Positions 18,608 to 27,658 are shown, counted from the first letter of the stretch. The stretch is DNA of 64,000 nucleotides from Gammaproteobacteria bacterium (GCA_002725995.1 PBRQ01000098.1:1-64000), one strand, 5' to 3'. The notes: a model not told the origin generated them from the sequence alone. Made by a program: numbers and translations.

Positions 18608-18897
18608 AATGGCTGGTGCTCCATGCTTTATCCCTACTGAACTAGATGCTGAGATTATGCGGGCAAGGGGTAGTGATTTTCACCTGAGTTCACCGCCATC
18701 GCAGCCTTGCGTACACTGAAGTCGTACAGGTATTCAAATAGTCCTGATTGCCCTAAACCGTTGATATCAAAGACCCCACTGGGAATGAGATTTCGGCAAC
18801 TGAACGAACTGCAAAGATCCTGTTGCCGGCATCTCTCCTTGAGAAGGATGAAGAGGAATAGCCACATTCCACGATCAGAGGCTCTCAAGGTCAGGTT
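18608..18897. other. Intergenic stretch without a convincing gene
   Basis: Together with 18270-18478 this gives about 500 bases lacking a recognisable gene apart from the 42-residue frame. Frames of 64-77 codons exist on both strands but have no ribosome site, no domain and atypical composition. It may hold decayed coding DNA. Confidence 0.5.
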
Positions 18898-20103
18898 TTA
18901 GAAATAGAATCTCAGGCTGGCGTAAATCGTATCGGGATTGGTGCCGTATTCTGATCGGAGCAGCGGTATTCCTGGCGCGACTACCGTGAGTTCATCACCA
19001 AGGAAATGGTAAAAACCAAAATCCATGTAGAGGTCTCCCATCACATTGTACTCAGCGGATAGTGATATGAATGCCGAGTCATCACCAAGGTTATAGATTG
19101 CCTGGGTTGTTAGTGCCCACAGGGGTGACAGTTGAAGGGTGAAGGAGGGCATGAGGTAGTCTTCACCCAGCATAAATATTCCGCCCCGCTGAAAGGGCAG
19201 GGTTGTCAGCAAGGCCAGGTATTCTTCTGGCTCATCTGAGCCGGCCCCATTGTGATGGTATTCGATCATGGCAAAAGAATTCTCTGTAAAGGCGTAGTCC
19301 AGCCCGACGGATGTACGCCAATAGTTGAAGTCACCGTTTACATTGGCGTGCTCGAGCCAGAAGCCGAAATCTCCAAGGGCGGTTTGAATGCCTGCGCCAA
19401 CCAGGGTCTGTTCGGCAAAACGTGTAAAGGTGAATTGCAGGTCTTTGCCTCGTACATTGCCCTTTAGTTGCAGGAAGGCTGCTGAGTTTTCCGCCTTGCC
19501 ATCTTCTCCAATGACTAATCCAAAATCAAACTCACCAAGCTCTCCGATGGGAGCTTGAAAACGGATTGCATCAACGCCCATCCGGTATTCCTGGTTAAAT
19601 GTTTGCAGGTTGAAGGGCAGGAATATGTCCGTTGGATTGATAATTCGTGCTGAACCAAATGAAATCGCCTGCCTGCCGATAGTCAGGTCTCCCCGAGAAA
19701 ATTGCCACTGGATATTGAATCGATCCAGGTTTTGATACACCTGATTCTTCTGGGACATGCCGGAAAGGCTGGTTTGCAAATCCGTTAACCGGTAGCTGTC
19801 GCCGACAACCGAGAAGGTTGGGCTATCGACGGGCTGGCGTCGGGAGAGCAGGACAGGGCTTATTTCATAATGGATTTGCCAGACTGCCTTGCCAAATTTC
19901 TCCCACATAAGGCGAACACTGTTCTGTGACTGATAGGTTTCCTGCGTGGATAGTGCGGTCGTATTTATCCCGTCCTGTGCAACTGCGAAGGACTTTAGAT
20001 AGCCTGCAAAATTTGAATCAGCGTGAGCACTGAACGATGTTGTCAGTAATATTGTCAGTGATGTCGCCAGCAGGCACCAGCTAAGAATCAGTTTGCTAGT
20101 CAC
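18898..20103 (-). CDS. Outer-membrane beta-barrel-like protein
   Basis: 401-residue exported protein with a signal peptide (about 1-28, ending AHA). The mature part alternates short amphipathic strands (FDFGLVIGEDG, FWLEHANVNGDF, LYMDFGFYHF) and ends in LRFYF, the terminal aromatic pattern recognised by the Bam machine. I read it as a 12-16 stranded barrel. It is the last gene of an operon with an ABC ATPase, two FtsX permeases and a LolA-like protein, and its ATG overlaps the ATPase stop by four bases. It could be the outer-membrane exit or acceptor for the system. Exact family not recognised. Confidence 0.75.
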   Translation of the reverse strand: MTSKLILSWCLLATSLTILLTTSFSAHADSNFAGYLKSFAVAQDGINTTALSTQETYQSQNSVRLMWEKFGKAVWQIHYEISPVLLSRRQPVDSPTFSVVGDSYRLTDLQTSLSGMSQKNQVYQNLDRFNIQWQFSRGDLTIGRQAISFGSARIINPTDIFLPFNLQTFNQEYRMGVDAIRFQAPIGELGEFDFGLVIGEDGKAENSAAFLQLKGNVRGKDLQFTFTRFAEQTLVGAGIQTALGDFGFWLEHANVNGDFNYWRTSVGLDYAFTENSFAMIEYHHNGAGSDEPEEYLALLTTLPFQRGGIFMLGEDYLMPSFTLQLSPLWALTTQAIYNLGDDSAFISLSAEYNVMGDLYMDFGFYHFLGDELTVVAPGIPLLRSEYGTNPDTIYASLRFYF

Positions 20104-20792
20104 GCCTGTTTACGTTCATTACGCTCAATTTTTCCGTCGTGTAAATGGATGAGACGGGTGGCACGGTCCATAATTTTTTCATCGTGGGTAGAGAAAATGA
20201 AAGTCATGTTTTGGGTTTGGTTGAGTCCGCGCATTACCTCCAGCAGGCTGATGCCTGTTTTTGAATCTAAGTTAGCAGTGGGCTCATCCGCAAGAATGAT
20301 ATCCGGTTTTGATGCCATTGCGCGGGCTACTGCGACCCTTTGCTGCTGGCCACCAGATAACTGTGCAGGCCGGCGGTCACCAAGATCATCGAGGCCAACC
20401 ATGTGCAACATCTCTCGAACCTGTTTTGCTCTTTCTCCGGCGGGAACGCCCTGCAACAGCATGATGTATTCGATATTTTCTGCTGCGGAGAGTACAGGGA
20501 TGAGATTGTAGGACTGAAAGATAAAACCGATATGGTCACGCCTGAAATCAGACAACTCAGCGCCAGACATGTCAGCAATGTTGACACCTGACAATTCGAT
20601 GATGCCACTATCAGGGTTGTCCAGTCCTCCAATCAGGTGAAGCAATGTCGTTTTACCGGATCCTGATGGTCCAATGATTGCTGTGAATTCACCTTCTTCG
20701 ATTGTAAGGGAAACGTCCTGCAGTGCATTCACCCGGGTTTCGTCACTGCCGAAGAAGCGACATAATTTTTTTGTTTCGATCACACTGTTCAT
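20100..20792 (-). CDS. ABC transporter ATPase, LolD/MacB type
   Basis: 230-residue ATPase: Walker A GPSGSGKT (41-48), Q-loop FQSYNLIPVLSA, signature LSGGQQQRVAVARAM, Walker B IILADEPT, and the H-loop STHDEKIM. This is the LolD/MacB/FtsE mechanotransmission type that pairs with FtsX-like permeases. Good AGGAAA ribosome site. It would power the two permeases directly upstream in the operon. Confidence 0.95.
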   Translation of the reverse strand: MNSVIETKKLCRFFGSDETRVNALQDVSLTIEEGEFTAIIGPSGSGKTTLLHLIGGLDNPDSGIIELSGVNIADMSGAELSDFRRDHIGFIFQSYNLIPVLSAAENIEYIMLLQGVPAGERAKQVREMLHMVGLDDLGDRRPAQLSGGQQQRVAVARAMASKPDIILADEPTANLDSKTGISLLEVMRGLNQTQNMTFIFSTHDEKIMDRATRLIHLHDGKIERNERKQA

Positions 20793-20813
20793 TCTATTTC
20801 CTGGATGGGTTTC

Positions 20814-22034
20814 CTAAAGTGAGCGTTGTAGCGCCGTTGAGGGAACAATTCGGGCAGCAAAGATTGCAGGGTAAAGGGCTGCGGTGACCGTCAGCAGAAT
20901 CACATATATTGGAAATTTGATGAATTGATCCAGCGCCAGTTTGGTATTCATGTTTCCATCGAGGACCACACCTGAGACCTCCATCCTGCCCATTGGTATG
21001 CCATTTTCCGCATAGTAGCTACCCAGACCAAAGCCAAGAATAGCACCGAAGAAGCAACTGATCAGGCCAAGGAAAAGTGCTTCATACAAAACCAGCAGTA
21101 TGATCTGTCGTGGCGTGGTTCCTATAGCCTTGGCCACACCAAATTCATAGATACGTTCATAAATTGACATGAACATCGAGTTGACGACGCCCAGAGAGGC
21201 AAGCAGGAAAAGGATCATGCCAGCAATCAGGGTCGTGTAGTTCGTCATCTCCAGCATTGCGCCTAGGGATGGTTCGAAATCCAGCCACCCCAGCGCCTCA
21301 GTTTTTCCATCATTGAGTGACTGGTACAGGGTGAGTTCGCGGTTCTTTGCGTCTGCCGCACGCTTGAAACGCACGGCAATCTGGTGAATTTTGCGTTCCA
21401 TGGCAAGTAATTGCTGCGCCTTGTCCAGGTTGATGAAGACGATGTTTTCATCAAGTTCGCGTGGGCCAAACTCGAACATACCGGTGACTCGAAATAGTTC
21501 TTGTGCAATTTCCCCGCTATCTACCTCCGCCGCCGTGACTACGATCCGATCGCCCAGCTCAACTTCCAAAAGCTCAGCCATGGGCTTGCCGATAAGAATT
21601 TCCCGATCATCACCACTGAGGTACTTTCCTTGGACAATCGCATCCTTTATTTTGCTGACGCCTGTTTCTCTCACCGAATCAACGCCGTATACCAGACCGC
21701 CCACTGCATTGTAGCTTGATGCAAACATTCCTCCGGCCATAACCCTTGGGGCGTATTCAGCCACGGCACTATCTTGATCAATGATGTCGAATATGGAGTC
21801 AGGTTCTTTGAGGTAGAGGTCCACGTCAAGATTTTCGAGGAATCCTTTCCTGTGGATCTGGGCCTCCCCGGCCAGCGTGTGAGTAATGCTGCCGATCATT
21901 ACGTCCACCATACCCAGGACCATTCCGTCTGTAAGTATGAGGGCTGCCAGCGAAAAACCTATTAAAGTACAGGTCAGGACCGTTCGCCTGGTATTTCTGA
22001 ACAGGTTTCTCCAGGCCAGTTTTATGGTCAACAT
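20814..22034 (-). CDS. FtsX-like ABC permease (second)
   Basis: 406-residue permease with LolC/E-MacB architecture: N-terminal span (about 18-40), a large periplasmic domain (about 45-270), then three spans with FtsX signature YERIYEFGVAKAIGTTPRQI (about 290-310). Same length as the permease upstream; the two probably form a heterodimer. Such proteins extract or push lipoproteins, lipids or other amphiphiles from the outer leaflet of the inner membrane without transporting through a channel. Confidence 0.93.
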   Translation of the reverse strand: MLTIKLAWRNLFRNTRRTVLTCTLIGFSLAALILTDGMVLGMVDVMIGSITHTLAGEAQIHRKGFLENLDVDLYLKEPDSIFDIIDQDSAVAEYAPRVMAGGMFASSYNAVGGLVYGVDSVRETGVSKIKDAIVQGKYLSGDDREILIGKPMAELLEVELGDRIVVTAAEVDSGEIAQELFRVTGMFEFGPRELDENIVFINLDKAQQLLAMERKIHQIAVRFKRAADAKNRELTLYQSLNDGKTEALGWLDFEPSLGAMLEMTNYTTLIAGMILFLLASLGVVNSMFMSIYERIYEFGVAKAIGTTPRQIILLVLYEALFLGLISCFFGAILGFGLGSYYAENGIPMGRMEVSGVVLDGNMNTKLALDQFIKFPIYVILLTVTAALYPAIFAARIVPSTALQRSL

Positions 22035-22091
22035 GCTTTTAGCATCCCGTACTTTAAGGGGCGTGTTGGGGTGGCACCGGATAGTCGCATC

Positions 22092-23312
22092 CTAGTGACT
22101 CCCCAACGCATCGCGGGGCAGAATATGTGCGGCACGGAATCCTGGTGGGATACTCACCACCGCTGAGAAAGCAAAAATCAGCCACATGGGTGTTGTGAAA
22201 ACATACCAGGAGAATTCACCAGTCATATATTGAAATTCGATGCCACTCATATCAATTGGTTCCGGCAGTAGCAGACCGACATAGGTAAACCAGGTGATCA
22301 GTGGAATACTAAGGACAATACCGATACTGATGCTGATGCTGGCGAGAAGCATCGTCTCAAGGAAAATCATCTTGATGATTTCCAGCGGCCTGCTGCCGAT
22401 CGCCCGCAGAACACCAAACTCCCGAGTACGCTCAAGTACTGACATCAATACAGTATTCAGGACGCCGACAAATACAATGAAGATGATGATTCCGAGGGCA
22501 AATCCATTTGCCTGTTTATCGGCCTGCATTGTTCGATAAAAGGTTTCTTCTATTTTCTGCCATGGGGAAACATCCAGCTCTGGCATTTCATCCTGTAGAA
22601 TTTCCGCGACGGTCTTATTGTCATCTTTGTTTTCAACGATGATGGCGTACTCGTGGACGTCTGATCCAAGGCTCAGAAACATCTGTGCCGCACCGAGGGG
22701 CAGGTAAACGCCGAGCCGATCGTAGGAGGTCCGGTTGCCTACGATAGCGCTTATGATGAAGATGTCGTTTGCGATGGAACCATCAGCACCCTGTGAAATC
22801 AGGACTATCTCATCACCGATATCAAGATGCAGTATGTCAGCAACTCCCTGGCCTATCATGGCTTTGAAATAGCCATCGTTATCTGGATTCGCATCGAAGT
22901 AATCACCTTTCTGAACTTTTTGTGCCAGGCGTGATGTTTTCGGTTCCTGCTCCACGTCGACGCCCAGGACACGCACGGGGGATGTTTTGTTCCCAGCGTA
23001 GGCCAGGGCGGGCGCGAAGACTCGAGGAGAAAAGCTGCTTACATGTTCACTGTTGGCAAGAATAGTTTCCAATGCTTCCCGATTATTGATGGTCTTATAG
23101 ATTTTTGGTCTTCGCAGGTAGTTGTCCCTGTGGATCTGGATGTGCCCGGTGTGATCGAGAGTGAACATGTCGATGATATTGCCGTAACTTCCTTCTATCA
23201 GTGAGAATGACAGGGAGCATAGAATGTACCCGCCTGCCATACTGAGTCCGGTGAGCAGAGACCTGCGTTTCTGGCGCAATATATTTCGGAACGCGATTTT
23301 TAGAATCAGCAC
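22092..23312 (-). CDS. FtsX-like ABC permease (first)
   Basis: 406-residue permease, same topology as its neighbour: span at about 20-40, periplasmic MacB-PCD-like domain, three C-terminal spans with LERTREFGVLRAIGSRPLEI. GTG start with GAGGAG upstream. A 57-bp gap separates it from the second permease and 13 bp from the LolA-like gene. The two permeases share little obvious identity outside the FtsX domain, which suggests distinct roles like LolC and LolE. Confidence 0.93.
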   Translation of the reverse strand: MLILKIAFRNILRQKRRSLLTGLSMAGGYILCSLSFSLIEGSYGNIIDMFTLDHTGHIQIHRDNYLRRPKIYKTINNREALETILANSEHVSSFSPRVFAPALAYAGNKTSPVRVLGVDVEQEPKTSRLAQKVQKGDYFDANPDNDGYFKAMIGQGVADILHLDIGDEIVLISQGADGSIANDIFIISAIVGNRTSYDRLGVYLPLGAAQMFLSLGSDVHEYAIIVENKDDNKTVAEILQDEMPELDVSPWQKIEETFYRTMQADKQANGFALGIIIFIVFVGVLNTVLMSVLERTREFGVLRAIGSRPLEIIKMIFLETMLLASISISIGIVLSIPLITWFTYVGLLLPEPIDMSGIEFQYMTGEFSWYVFTTPMWLIFAFSAVVSIPPGFRAAHILPRDALGSH

Positions 23313-23325
23313 CTGCTCTACTCCT

Positions 23326-24105
23326 CTAAAAACGGCTTTTAAGGTTGCGCAGGGAAAATGTCTGCTGGTTCACTGCAGGCGGGTTAAATACCAGCTCGTC
23401 ATAGATGATAAGCGTTCGGTAACCTTCCTTTCGCAGGGGGATCATTTCCATGATAGATGGCATAAGCTTGCCATCAAACTCCTTTGGCTCCTTGAACTCC
23501 AGGCGTCGAATCATGTTACCTTCATCGTCGAAAAAAATCTGTGCCATTGGTAATAGTGGTGACTTACTGACAATATATTCGATCTTGCCCCATACCGTTA
23601 CTGTTTGCTCCCTGGGAGTAAGGGTTACTTGGTATTGATCCTCCGTTTCGACCAGCGATAGATTGTAGGCATCAATCAGTGTGGTCTCTTTAACCAGGTC
23701 ATCGTTGGTGAAATCACTGCCCATCCATGAACCCATCATCATGGAAGGTGGCACCTTGATGACCTTATTGATTTTTGGGAAGTAGTTCCACATTTCCTGG
23801 TCACGTTTCAGCGTCGCAATGCCGCGGTCTTTTTTGGGTGACAGAAAGCGGAAGAACGCAAACTCCTGGCCAAGACTCTGCCCTTCCATCTTCAGCAAGC
23901 GCTCATACTGCGGTGTCTCAATTTTCATTGTGATGATTGAACTGCTGGAATCTCCACGATGCAGCTGTTCCATTTTTTTGATCACCTGCCGCGCCCTAGT
24001 CTCGTTATCGGGTTCTTTATCAAGAACCGCTGAGGGCTCTGCCGCCAGGGATGGGGTCAGCAGCAAGCTGAGTGTGATGAATAGAAAACGATGTGGTACT
24101 TTCAT
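23326..24105 (-). CDS. Outer membrane lipoprotein-sorting (LolA-like) protein
   Basis: 259-residue exported protein (signal peptide about 1-21, ending SLAA). The body is an open beta-barrel LolA/LppX-like domain: TRARQVIKKMEQLHRGDSSS, then EFAFFRFLSPKKDRGIATLK, MWNYFPKINKVIKVPPSMMMGSWMGSDFTNDDLV, which is diagnostic of the outer-membrane lipoprotein-sorting proteins that accompany FtsX-type ABC systems. It would ferry an amphiphile across the periplasm. First gene of the operon, with GGGAAG before its ATG. Confidence 0.92.
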   Translation of the reverse strand: MKVPHRFLFITLSLLLTPSLAAEPSAVLDKEPDNETRARQVIKKMEQLHRGDSSSSIITMKIETPQYERLLKMEGQSLGQEFAFFRFLSPKKDRGIATLKRDQEMWNYFPKINKVIKVPPSMMMGSWMGSDFTNDDLVKETTLIDAYNLSLVETEDQYQVTLTPREQTVTVWGKIEYIVSKSPLLPMAQIFFDDEGNMIRRLEFKEPKEFDGKLMPSIMEMIPLRKEGYRTLIIYDELVFNPPAVNQQTFSLRNLKSRF

Positions 24106-24358
24106 TCAATAACTTCCCGGGTTAATGCTTGTCGTGAACTCCACAGGCTGGTTGCACTCTGTGCAATTCCAGTCGTTTTATTTAGCTGGTAGCTGTATTG
24201 TGGTTCATTTCGATTCATAAGAACAACAAATTGTGGTCGTGAAAATTCCGCGGCGACGGTTTCAGGTTCGGGCAATCATTCCTACCATGCGGCGAACATG
24301 GGCAGGGCTTTCCGTTTCAAGCAGGCGTATGCGAGGGCAAGGTATATGGAAACTAACG

Positions 24359-24735
24359 ATGGTTGATTACCGGGCTCTCGGTTCCACTTTACTGAGACTG
24401 TTCATTTTTTTCATTCCAGTGCCTGTCCTGTCTTCTGATGCAAACCCTTTTGAAGACTTGGAGGAGAAACTGCTCGGCGCAGAGGGAATATCGATGAATT
24501 TCGAGCTGAGCTCTGACGGTGCCGTAGTGTCCTCCCTCACTGGTTCCTTGAGCCTGTGCCGTGGAAATAGGGCCTCGATTCGATCCTGGGGGCAGGTTTT
24601 CGGGCAGAAAGAGCGGATCTGGGCCTCTCGGACAAAGGGCTGCCGGTGAGCCGGTCACAGACTGTCTATTTTGGCAGTGAAGAGATGGAGGTAGTGGAAA
24701 CCTACACTGACCTGTCGCTGATCTGTGAAATGTAG
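24359..24735 (+). pseudogene. Decayed exported protein, perhaps LolA-like
   Basis: The frame from ATG 24359 has a signal peptide (LLRLFIFFIPVPVLSSDA) and a start like a periplasmic lipid-carrier (FEDLEEKLLGAEGISMNFEL), but after about GQKERI the sense continues in another frame (ADLGLSDKGLPVSRSQ ... VETYTDLSLICEM) to a stop at 24735. A one-base change near 24610 would restore one protein of about 125 residues. It is divergent from the LolA-like gene and may once have belonged to that system. Family assignment is tentative. Confidence 0.45.
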
Positions 24736-24818
24736 CTCAGCATGAAGTAGGATTCGAAGCTGATTCCAGGCCTGCTATATATTCCGAAAGTGAATCTAAT
24801 TTATTCGAATAGACTCTA

Positions 24819-24840
24819 TTAACAAAAGAATGAGAATATA
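24819..24840 (+). promoter_or_regulatory. 22-bp motif shared with the LysR/peroxiredoxin promoter
   Basis: This AT-rich block matches 26056-26077 at 19 of 22 bases (both begin TTAACAAA and end GAATATA). One copy lies upstream of the small frame at 24877, the other in the divergent promoter of the LysR-type gene that sits between them. A binding site of that regulator is possible; the copies also contain a -35-like TTAACA. Confidence 0.35.
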
Positions 24841-24876
24841 TAAAATGCTGTCAAACATTAAATATGAAGAACTACC

Positions 24877-25080
24877 ATGTGTATTTGCAACCATACCTGC
24901 GATGAGCCAACTGAAATACCCTTCAGGGGCCTGTCAAACCGGCCACGATTGTTCCAGTGGACGACTATTGTGCTGCTGGCATGTTGGGTTTTGATTGTCG
25001 CAGTAGCTGGCAATAATGCCCAGGTGGAGGAGCGCGAGGTGTCCTTGCCGCCGCTGCAGAGCTTCATAGAGAGTTTCTAG
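24877..25080 (+). CDS. Small hypothetical membrane protein, 67 aa
   Basis: 67-residue frame: polar N-terminus with three cysteines (MCICNHTC), one membrane span at about 27-45 (WTTIVLLACWVLIVAVAG), acidic tail. It ends 8 bases before the LysR stop on the other strand. The start lacks a clear ribosome site. A motif shared with the LysR promoter lies 37 bases upstream. No family recognised; could be a chance frame. Confidence 0.35.
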   Translation: MCICNHTCDEPTEIPFRGLSNRPRLFQWTTIVLLACWVLIVAVAGNNAQVEEREVSLPPLQSFIESF

Positions 25081-25087
25081 CCATTCA

Positions 25088-26008
25088 TCATAGCCCTTCG
25101 TCAGCGCAACCGCAGATCAGCGAACAGTGCTTAAACTGGTCCATAAAGAATTCGATAAAACAGCGAACCTTCGATGGCAGGTGCCTGCCAGATGAATAGA
25201 CCACATGTATGCCCATCGCACCTGGCTGGTAGTCAGGCAGAATTTCGACCAGTTCGCCACCGGCGATAGCATCTCCAATCAGCCAGCGGGGACCGCGGCT
25301 TATGCCCAGGCCCGAGATCAGCGCTGTACGCATTGCCTCCGTGTTATTAGTCGAAAGGTTTCCATCAACCCTCACATAGAGGGGTTTGCCCCCTTCCTGA
25401 AAAGCCGTTTCTTCGCGCCTGCCGGTGTCTGAGTAGACGATGTAATTGTGATCCCTGAGATCACTGGGGTGTTGAGGGGTGCCGTTTCTTTTGAGATATT
25501 CGGGTGAAGCAACGGTCACGATAGGGCTTGAGCACAGTTTTCTGGCGATAAGGTTGGAATCAGGCAGGTCACCCATCCTGAATGCAACATCGATGCCTTC
25601 TTCAACCAGGTCGACTACCCGGTCATTCAGCCGCAAATCGACCTTAATATCCGGGTACTGGTCAAAAAAGGCCTGCAACCTTGGCACGATATGCAGCCGG
25701 CCAAAGGCAACGACGGCGCTGACCCGGACCAACCCCTTGGGTTGAGTCTGCAACTGACCGACAACCTGCTCTGCTTCCTCTACATCCTGCAGGATTGCGA
25801 CACATCTTTCATAGTAGTCGGTTCCGGTCTCGGTGAGCCGCAGACTCCGGGTGCTGCGGGTTAGTAATTTAGCTCCGAGCCACTGTTCCAGTTCAGCAAC
25901 GTTCTTACTGATCGTGGGCTGGGTACTGTTGAGTTCCTTGGCAACTGCTGAAAAACTACCGGTTTCCACAACCCTGACAAACATATTCATTGCGGACAGT
26001 CTGTCCAT
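25088..26008 (-). CDS. LysR-family transcriptional regulator
   Basis: 306-residue LysR regulator: N-terminal winged HTH (MDRLSAMNMFVRVVETGSFS, STQPTISKNVAELEQWLG), linker helix, then substrate-binding domain (GLVRVSAVVAFGRLHIVP ... DVAFRMGDLPDSNLIARKL). This is the CrgA/AaeR-like subgroup. AGG ribosome site before ATG. It is divergent from the peroxiredoxin-like gene across 182 bases, the classic arrangement for a LysR target. Inducer unknown. Confidence 0.95.
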   Translation of the reverse strand: MDRLSAMNMFVRVVETGSFSAVAKELNSTQPTISKNVAELEQWLGAKLLTRSTRSLRLTETGTDYYERCVAILQDVEEAEQVVGQLQTQPKGLVRVSAVVAFGRLHIVPRLQAFFDQYPDIKVDLRLNDRVVDLVEEGIDVAFRMGDLPDSNLIARKLCSSPIVTVASPEYLKRNGTPQHPSDLRDHNYIVYSDTGRREETAFQEGGKPLYVRVDGNLSTNNTEAMRTALISGLGISRGPRWLIGDAIAGGELVEILPDYQPGAMGIHVVYSSGRHLPSKVRCFIEFFMDQFKHCSLICGCADEGL

Positions 26009-26055
26009 CGTCTACCTATTCCAACTGAGAATAAAGTGTATTAAAAAGAAGTAAG

Positions 26056-26084
26056 TTAACAAAGCAATGTGAATATAATATATT
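26056..26084 (+). promoter_or_regulatory. Candidate sigma-70 promoter for the peroxiredoxin-like gene
   Basis: TTAACA (26056-26061), a 17-base spacer and TATATT (26079-26084) give a reasonable -35/-10 pair pointing to the gene at 26191. It overlaps the 22-bp block shared with 24819-24840. Prediction from consensus only. Confidence 0.35.
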
Positions 26085-26190
26085 GCGCTTAAGAGTAATA
26101 CACCCAGTAAAAGTGGGGGTGTCGAGGCTGGGCAGGCTGGAACGGTTCGTCCGGAATGGGAAGGCCGAGATCGTCTGACAACCAGAATCA

Positions 26191-26859
26191 ATGATGGTGC
26201 CTATGGTAGAAACCAGTTTTATCGACAAACTTGCGCAGCTCCGTGCAACCAGCTGCCAGGATCTGCCGACGCCAGAGTTGGCGGTACTTACTCGGACAAC
26301 CGCAAGGCTTAGGCGCTGCGGTATTCTGAACAAGTGCCTGCAGTCAGGTGAAACTGCGCCGGACTTTTCCCTTGTTAACGCAGATGGCGAAAATGCTCGC
26401 CTTTACGATCTGCTGGATAGGGGACCGGTCGTTCTCAATTTTTTTAGGGGTTTCTGGTGCGCGTTTTGTAGTACTGAACTTGAGGCCTATGCAAAGATTC
26501 AGCAGGAACTTGATCGCCTGGGTTGCCACTACCTAGCGATTTCACCGCAAAAGCCTGCGGCTGAGCAGGAGCAGGCAAAGAACTGGCGGATAATTTTTGA
26601 CAAGGACAATGAAATTGCTGAACAGTTCGGCATTGTTTACTCGCTGGAAGAAGATGAAATCAAACTGTTTACCAGTTGGGGACTGCGAATTGACCAGGTA
26701 AACGAAACGGGTAAGTGGGAATTGCCCCTGGCAGCAACCTTCATCGTTACGCGAGAGCGAACGATTGGGTATGAATTTATCGATGTGGATTTTCGAGCCC
26801 GCTGCTGCCCGGACGCGCTTATTGAGGAGATTAAGCCCTTCTGTTCGAATCAGCCTTGA
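26191..26859 (+). CDS. Peroxiredoxin-like (AhpC/TSA family) protein
   Basis: 222-residue cytoplasmic protein with a thioredoxin fold: helical N-terminal ~50 residues, GETAPDFSLVNADG, then FFRGFWCAFCSTELEAY with Cys90 and Cys93, and KDNEIAEQFGIVYSLEEDEIKLF. It matches the peroxiredoxin-like group of the AhpC/TSA family, where the first Cys reduces peroxides. Divergent LysR gene suggests regulation by oxidant or ligand. ATG at 26203 is an alternative start. Confidence 0.88.
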   Translation: MMVPMVETSFIDKLAQLRATSCQDLPTPELAVLTRTTARLRRCGILNKCLQSGETAPDFSLVNADGENARLYDLLDRGPVVLNFFRGFWCAFCSTELEAYAKIQQELDRLGCHYLAISPQKPAAEQEQAKNWRIIFDKDNEIAEQFGIVYSLEEDEIKLFTSWGLRIDQVNETGKWELPLAATFIVTRERTIGYEFIDVDFRARCCPDALIEEIKPFCSNQP

Positions 26860-26880
26860 GCTGCCTTCAACAGGCAGATT

Positions 26881-26896
26881 AAGGCCAATTGGCCTT
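26881..26896. terminator. Short palindromic terminator between convergent genes
   Basis: AAGGCC-AATT-GGCCTT is a perfect 16-base palindrome (6-bp stem, 4-base loop) followed by TTGAAAAG on the plus strand. It sits in the 46 bases between the peroxiredoxin-like and methyltransferase stops. Weak T-run, so moderate support. Confidence 0.5.
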
Positions 26897-26905
26897 TGAA
26901 AAGCC

Positions 26906-27658
26906 CTAGGGTTTTCTGAACATCAACGTAAACCGGTCCGTATTGCCTGTAACAGTTTTTCTGCCAACCTCGTAACGAAGTTCATCGTCGGGTCGATAGT
27001 GCAGCCTGCTGTAGTCGACCAGTTCAAAACCGGCGGCCTGAACTTCCTTTATGACATCAACCGGGTCAATGCGGCGCGATAGCTCATCCGTCATTGGCTG
27101 CATGTGTCGCAGGGTGTGATCTACAACACCAAAGACACCACCCCGCTTCAGAGCTTTAAAGACAGCACTATTCATGTTGGCTCTTCCCTTGGCAGTAAAA
27201 TTATGCTGATTGCGAAAGGTGAGCACCATATCTACCTTGCGAACGTCAAAGCTGAATTCAGGTATATCAGTGTGGCGGGCACCTTCCTCGCGGGTGAAAT
27301 TGGCTCGGTCAAAGGGAATAACCTCCGTTGACGCAAAGCCAGGTTTGCCTTTGATTGCCTCGCCGGTTCGAGATGCGCCGATAGAAATGTACAACTTGCC
27401 GCTTTCTTCAAGAACCGGTCCAAGGATATTCGTGTACCACCCGCCACCCGGCAGGAGTTCAAGCACGGTCATATCATCCCTCAAACCAAAAAATTTTAGC
27501 GTCTCTACCGGCTTCCTGTTTTTGTCACGGATGGTTTCGGCTTCGCTCCGGCGATCGTTTTTGAGAGCGGCTTTGATTTTTGCCTCGGTTGCTGAAAAAT
27601 CGTCAGCCAAAACGGGGCAGGCGAGGGTGGCAAGAGTTAGGGCTAACAGGTATCTCAT
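26906..27658 (-). CDS. Exported class I methyltransferase-like protein
   Basis: 250-residue protein with a signal peptide (about 1-18, ending VLA) and a Rossmann methyltransferase core: motif I VLELLPGGGWYTN (about 65-77), VDMVLTFRNQHNF, and KALKRGGVFGVVDH. A SAM-dependent methyltransferase fold behind a signal peptide is seen in a known proteobacterial group of predicted methyltransferases, where SAM supply in the periplasm is a puzzle. Start supported by GGAGAT. Confidence 0.82.
   Translation of the reverse strand: MRYLLALTLATLACPVLADDFSATEAKIKAALKNDRRSEAETIRDKNRKPVETLKFFGLRDDMTVLELLPGGGWYTNILGPVLEESGKLYISIGASRTGEAIKGKPGFASTEVIPFDRANFTREEGARHTDIPEFSFDVRKVDMVLTFRNQHNFTAKGRANMNSAVFKALKRGGVFGVVDHTLRHMQPMTDELSRRIDPVDVIKEVQAAGFELVDYSRLHYRPDDELRYEVGRKTVTGNTDRFTLMFRKP

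Noticed and set aside
18655-18888. 77-residue minus frame in the gap before the barrel gene
   Set aside because: Atypical composition, no ribosome site and no recognisable motif.
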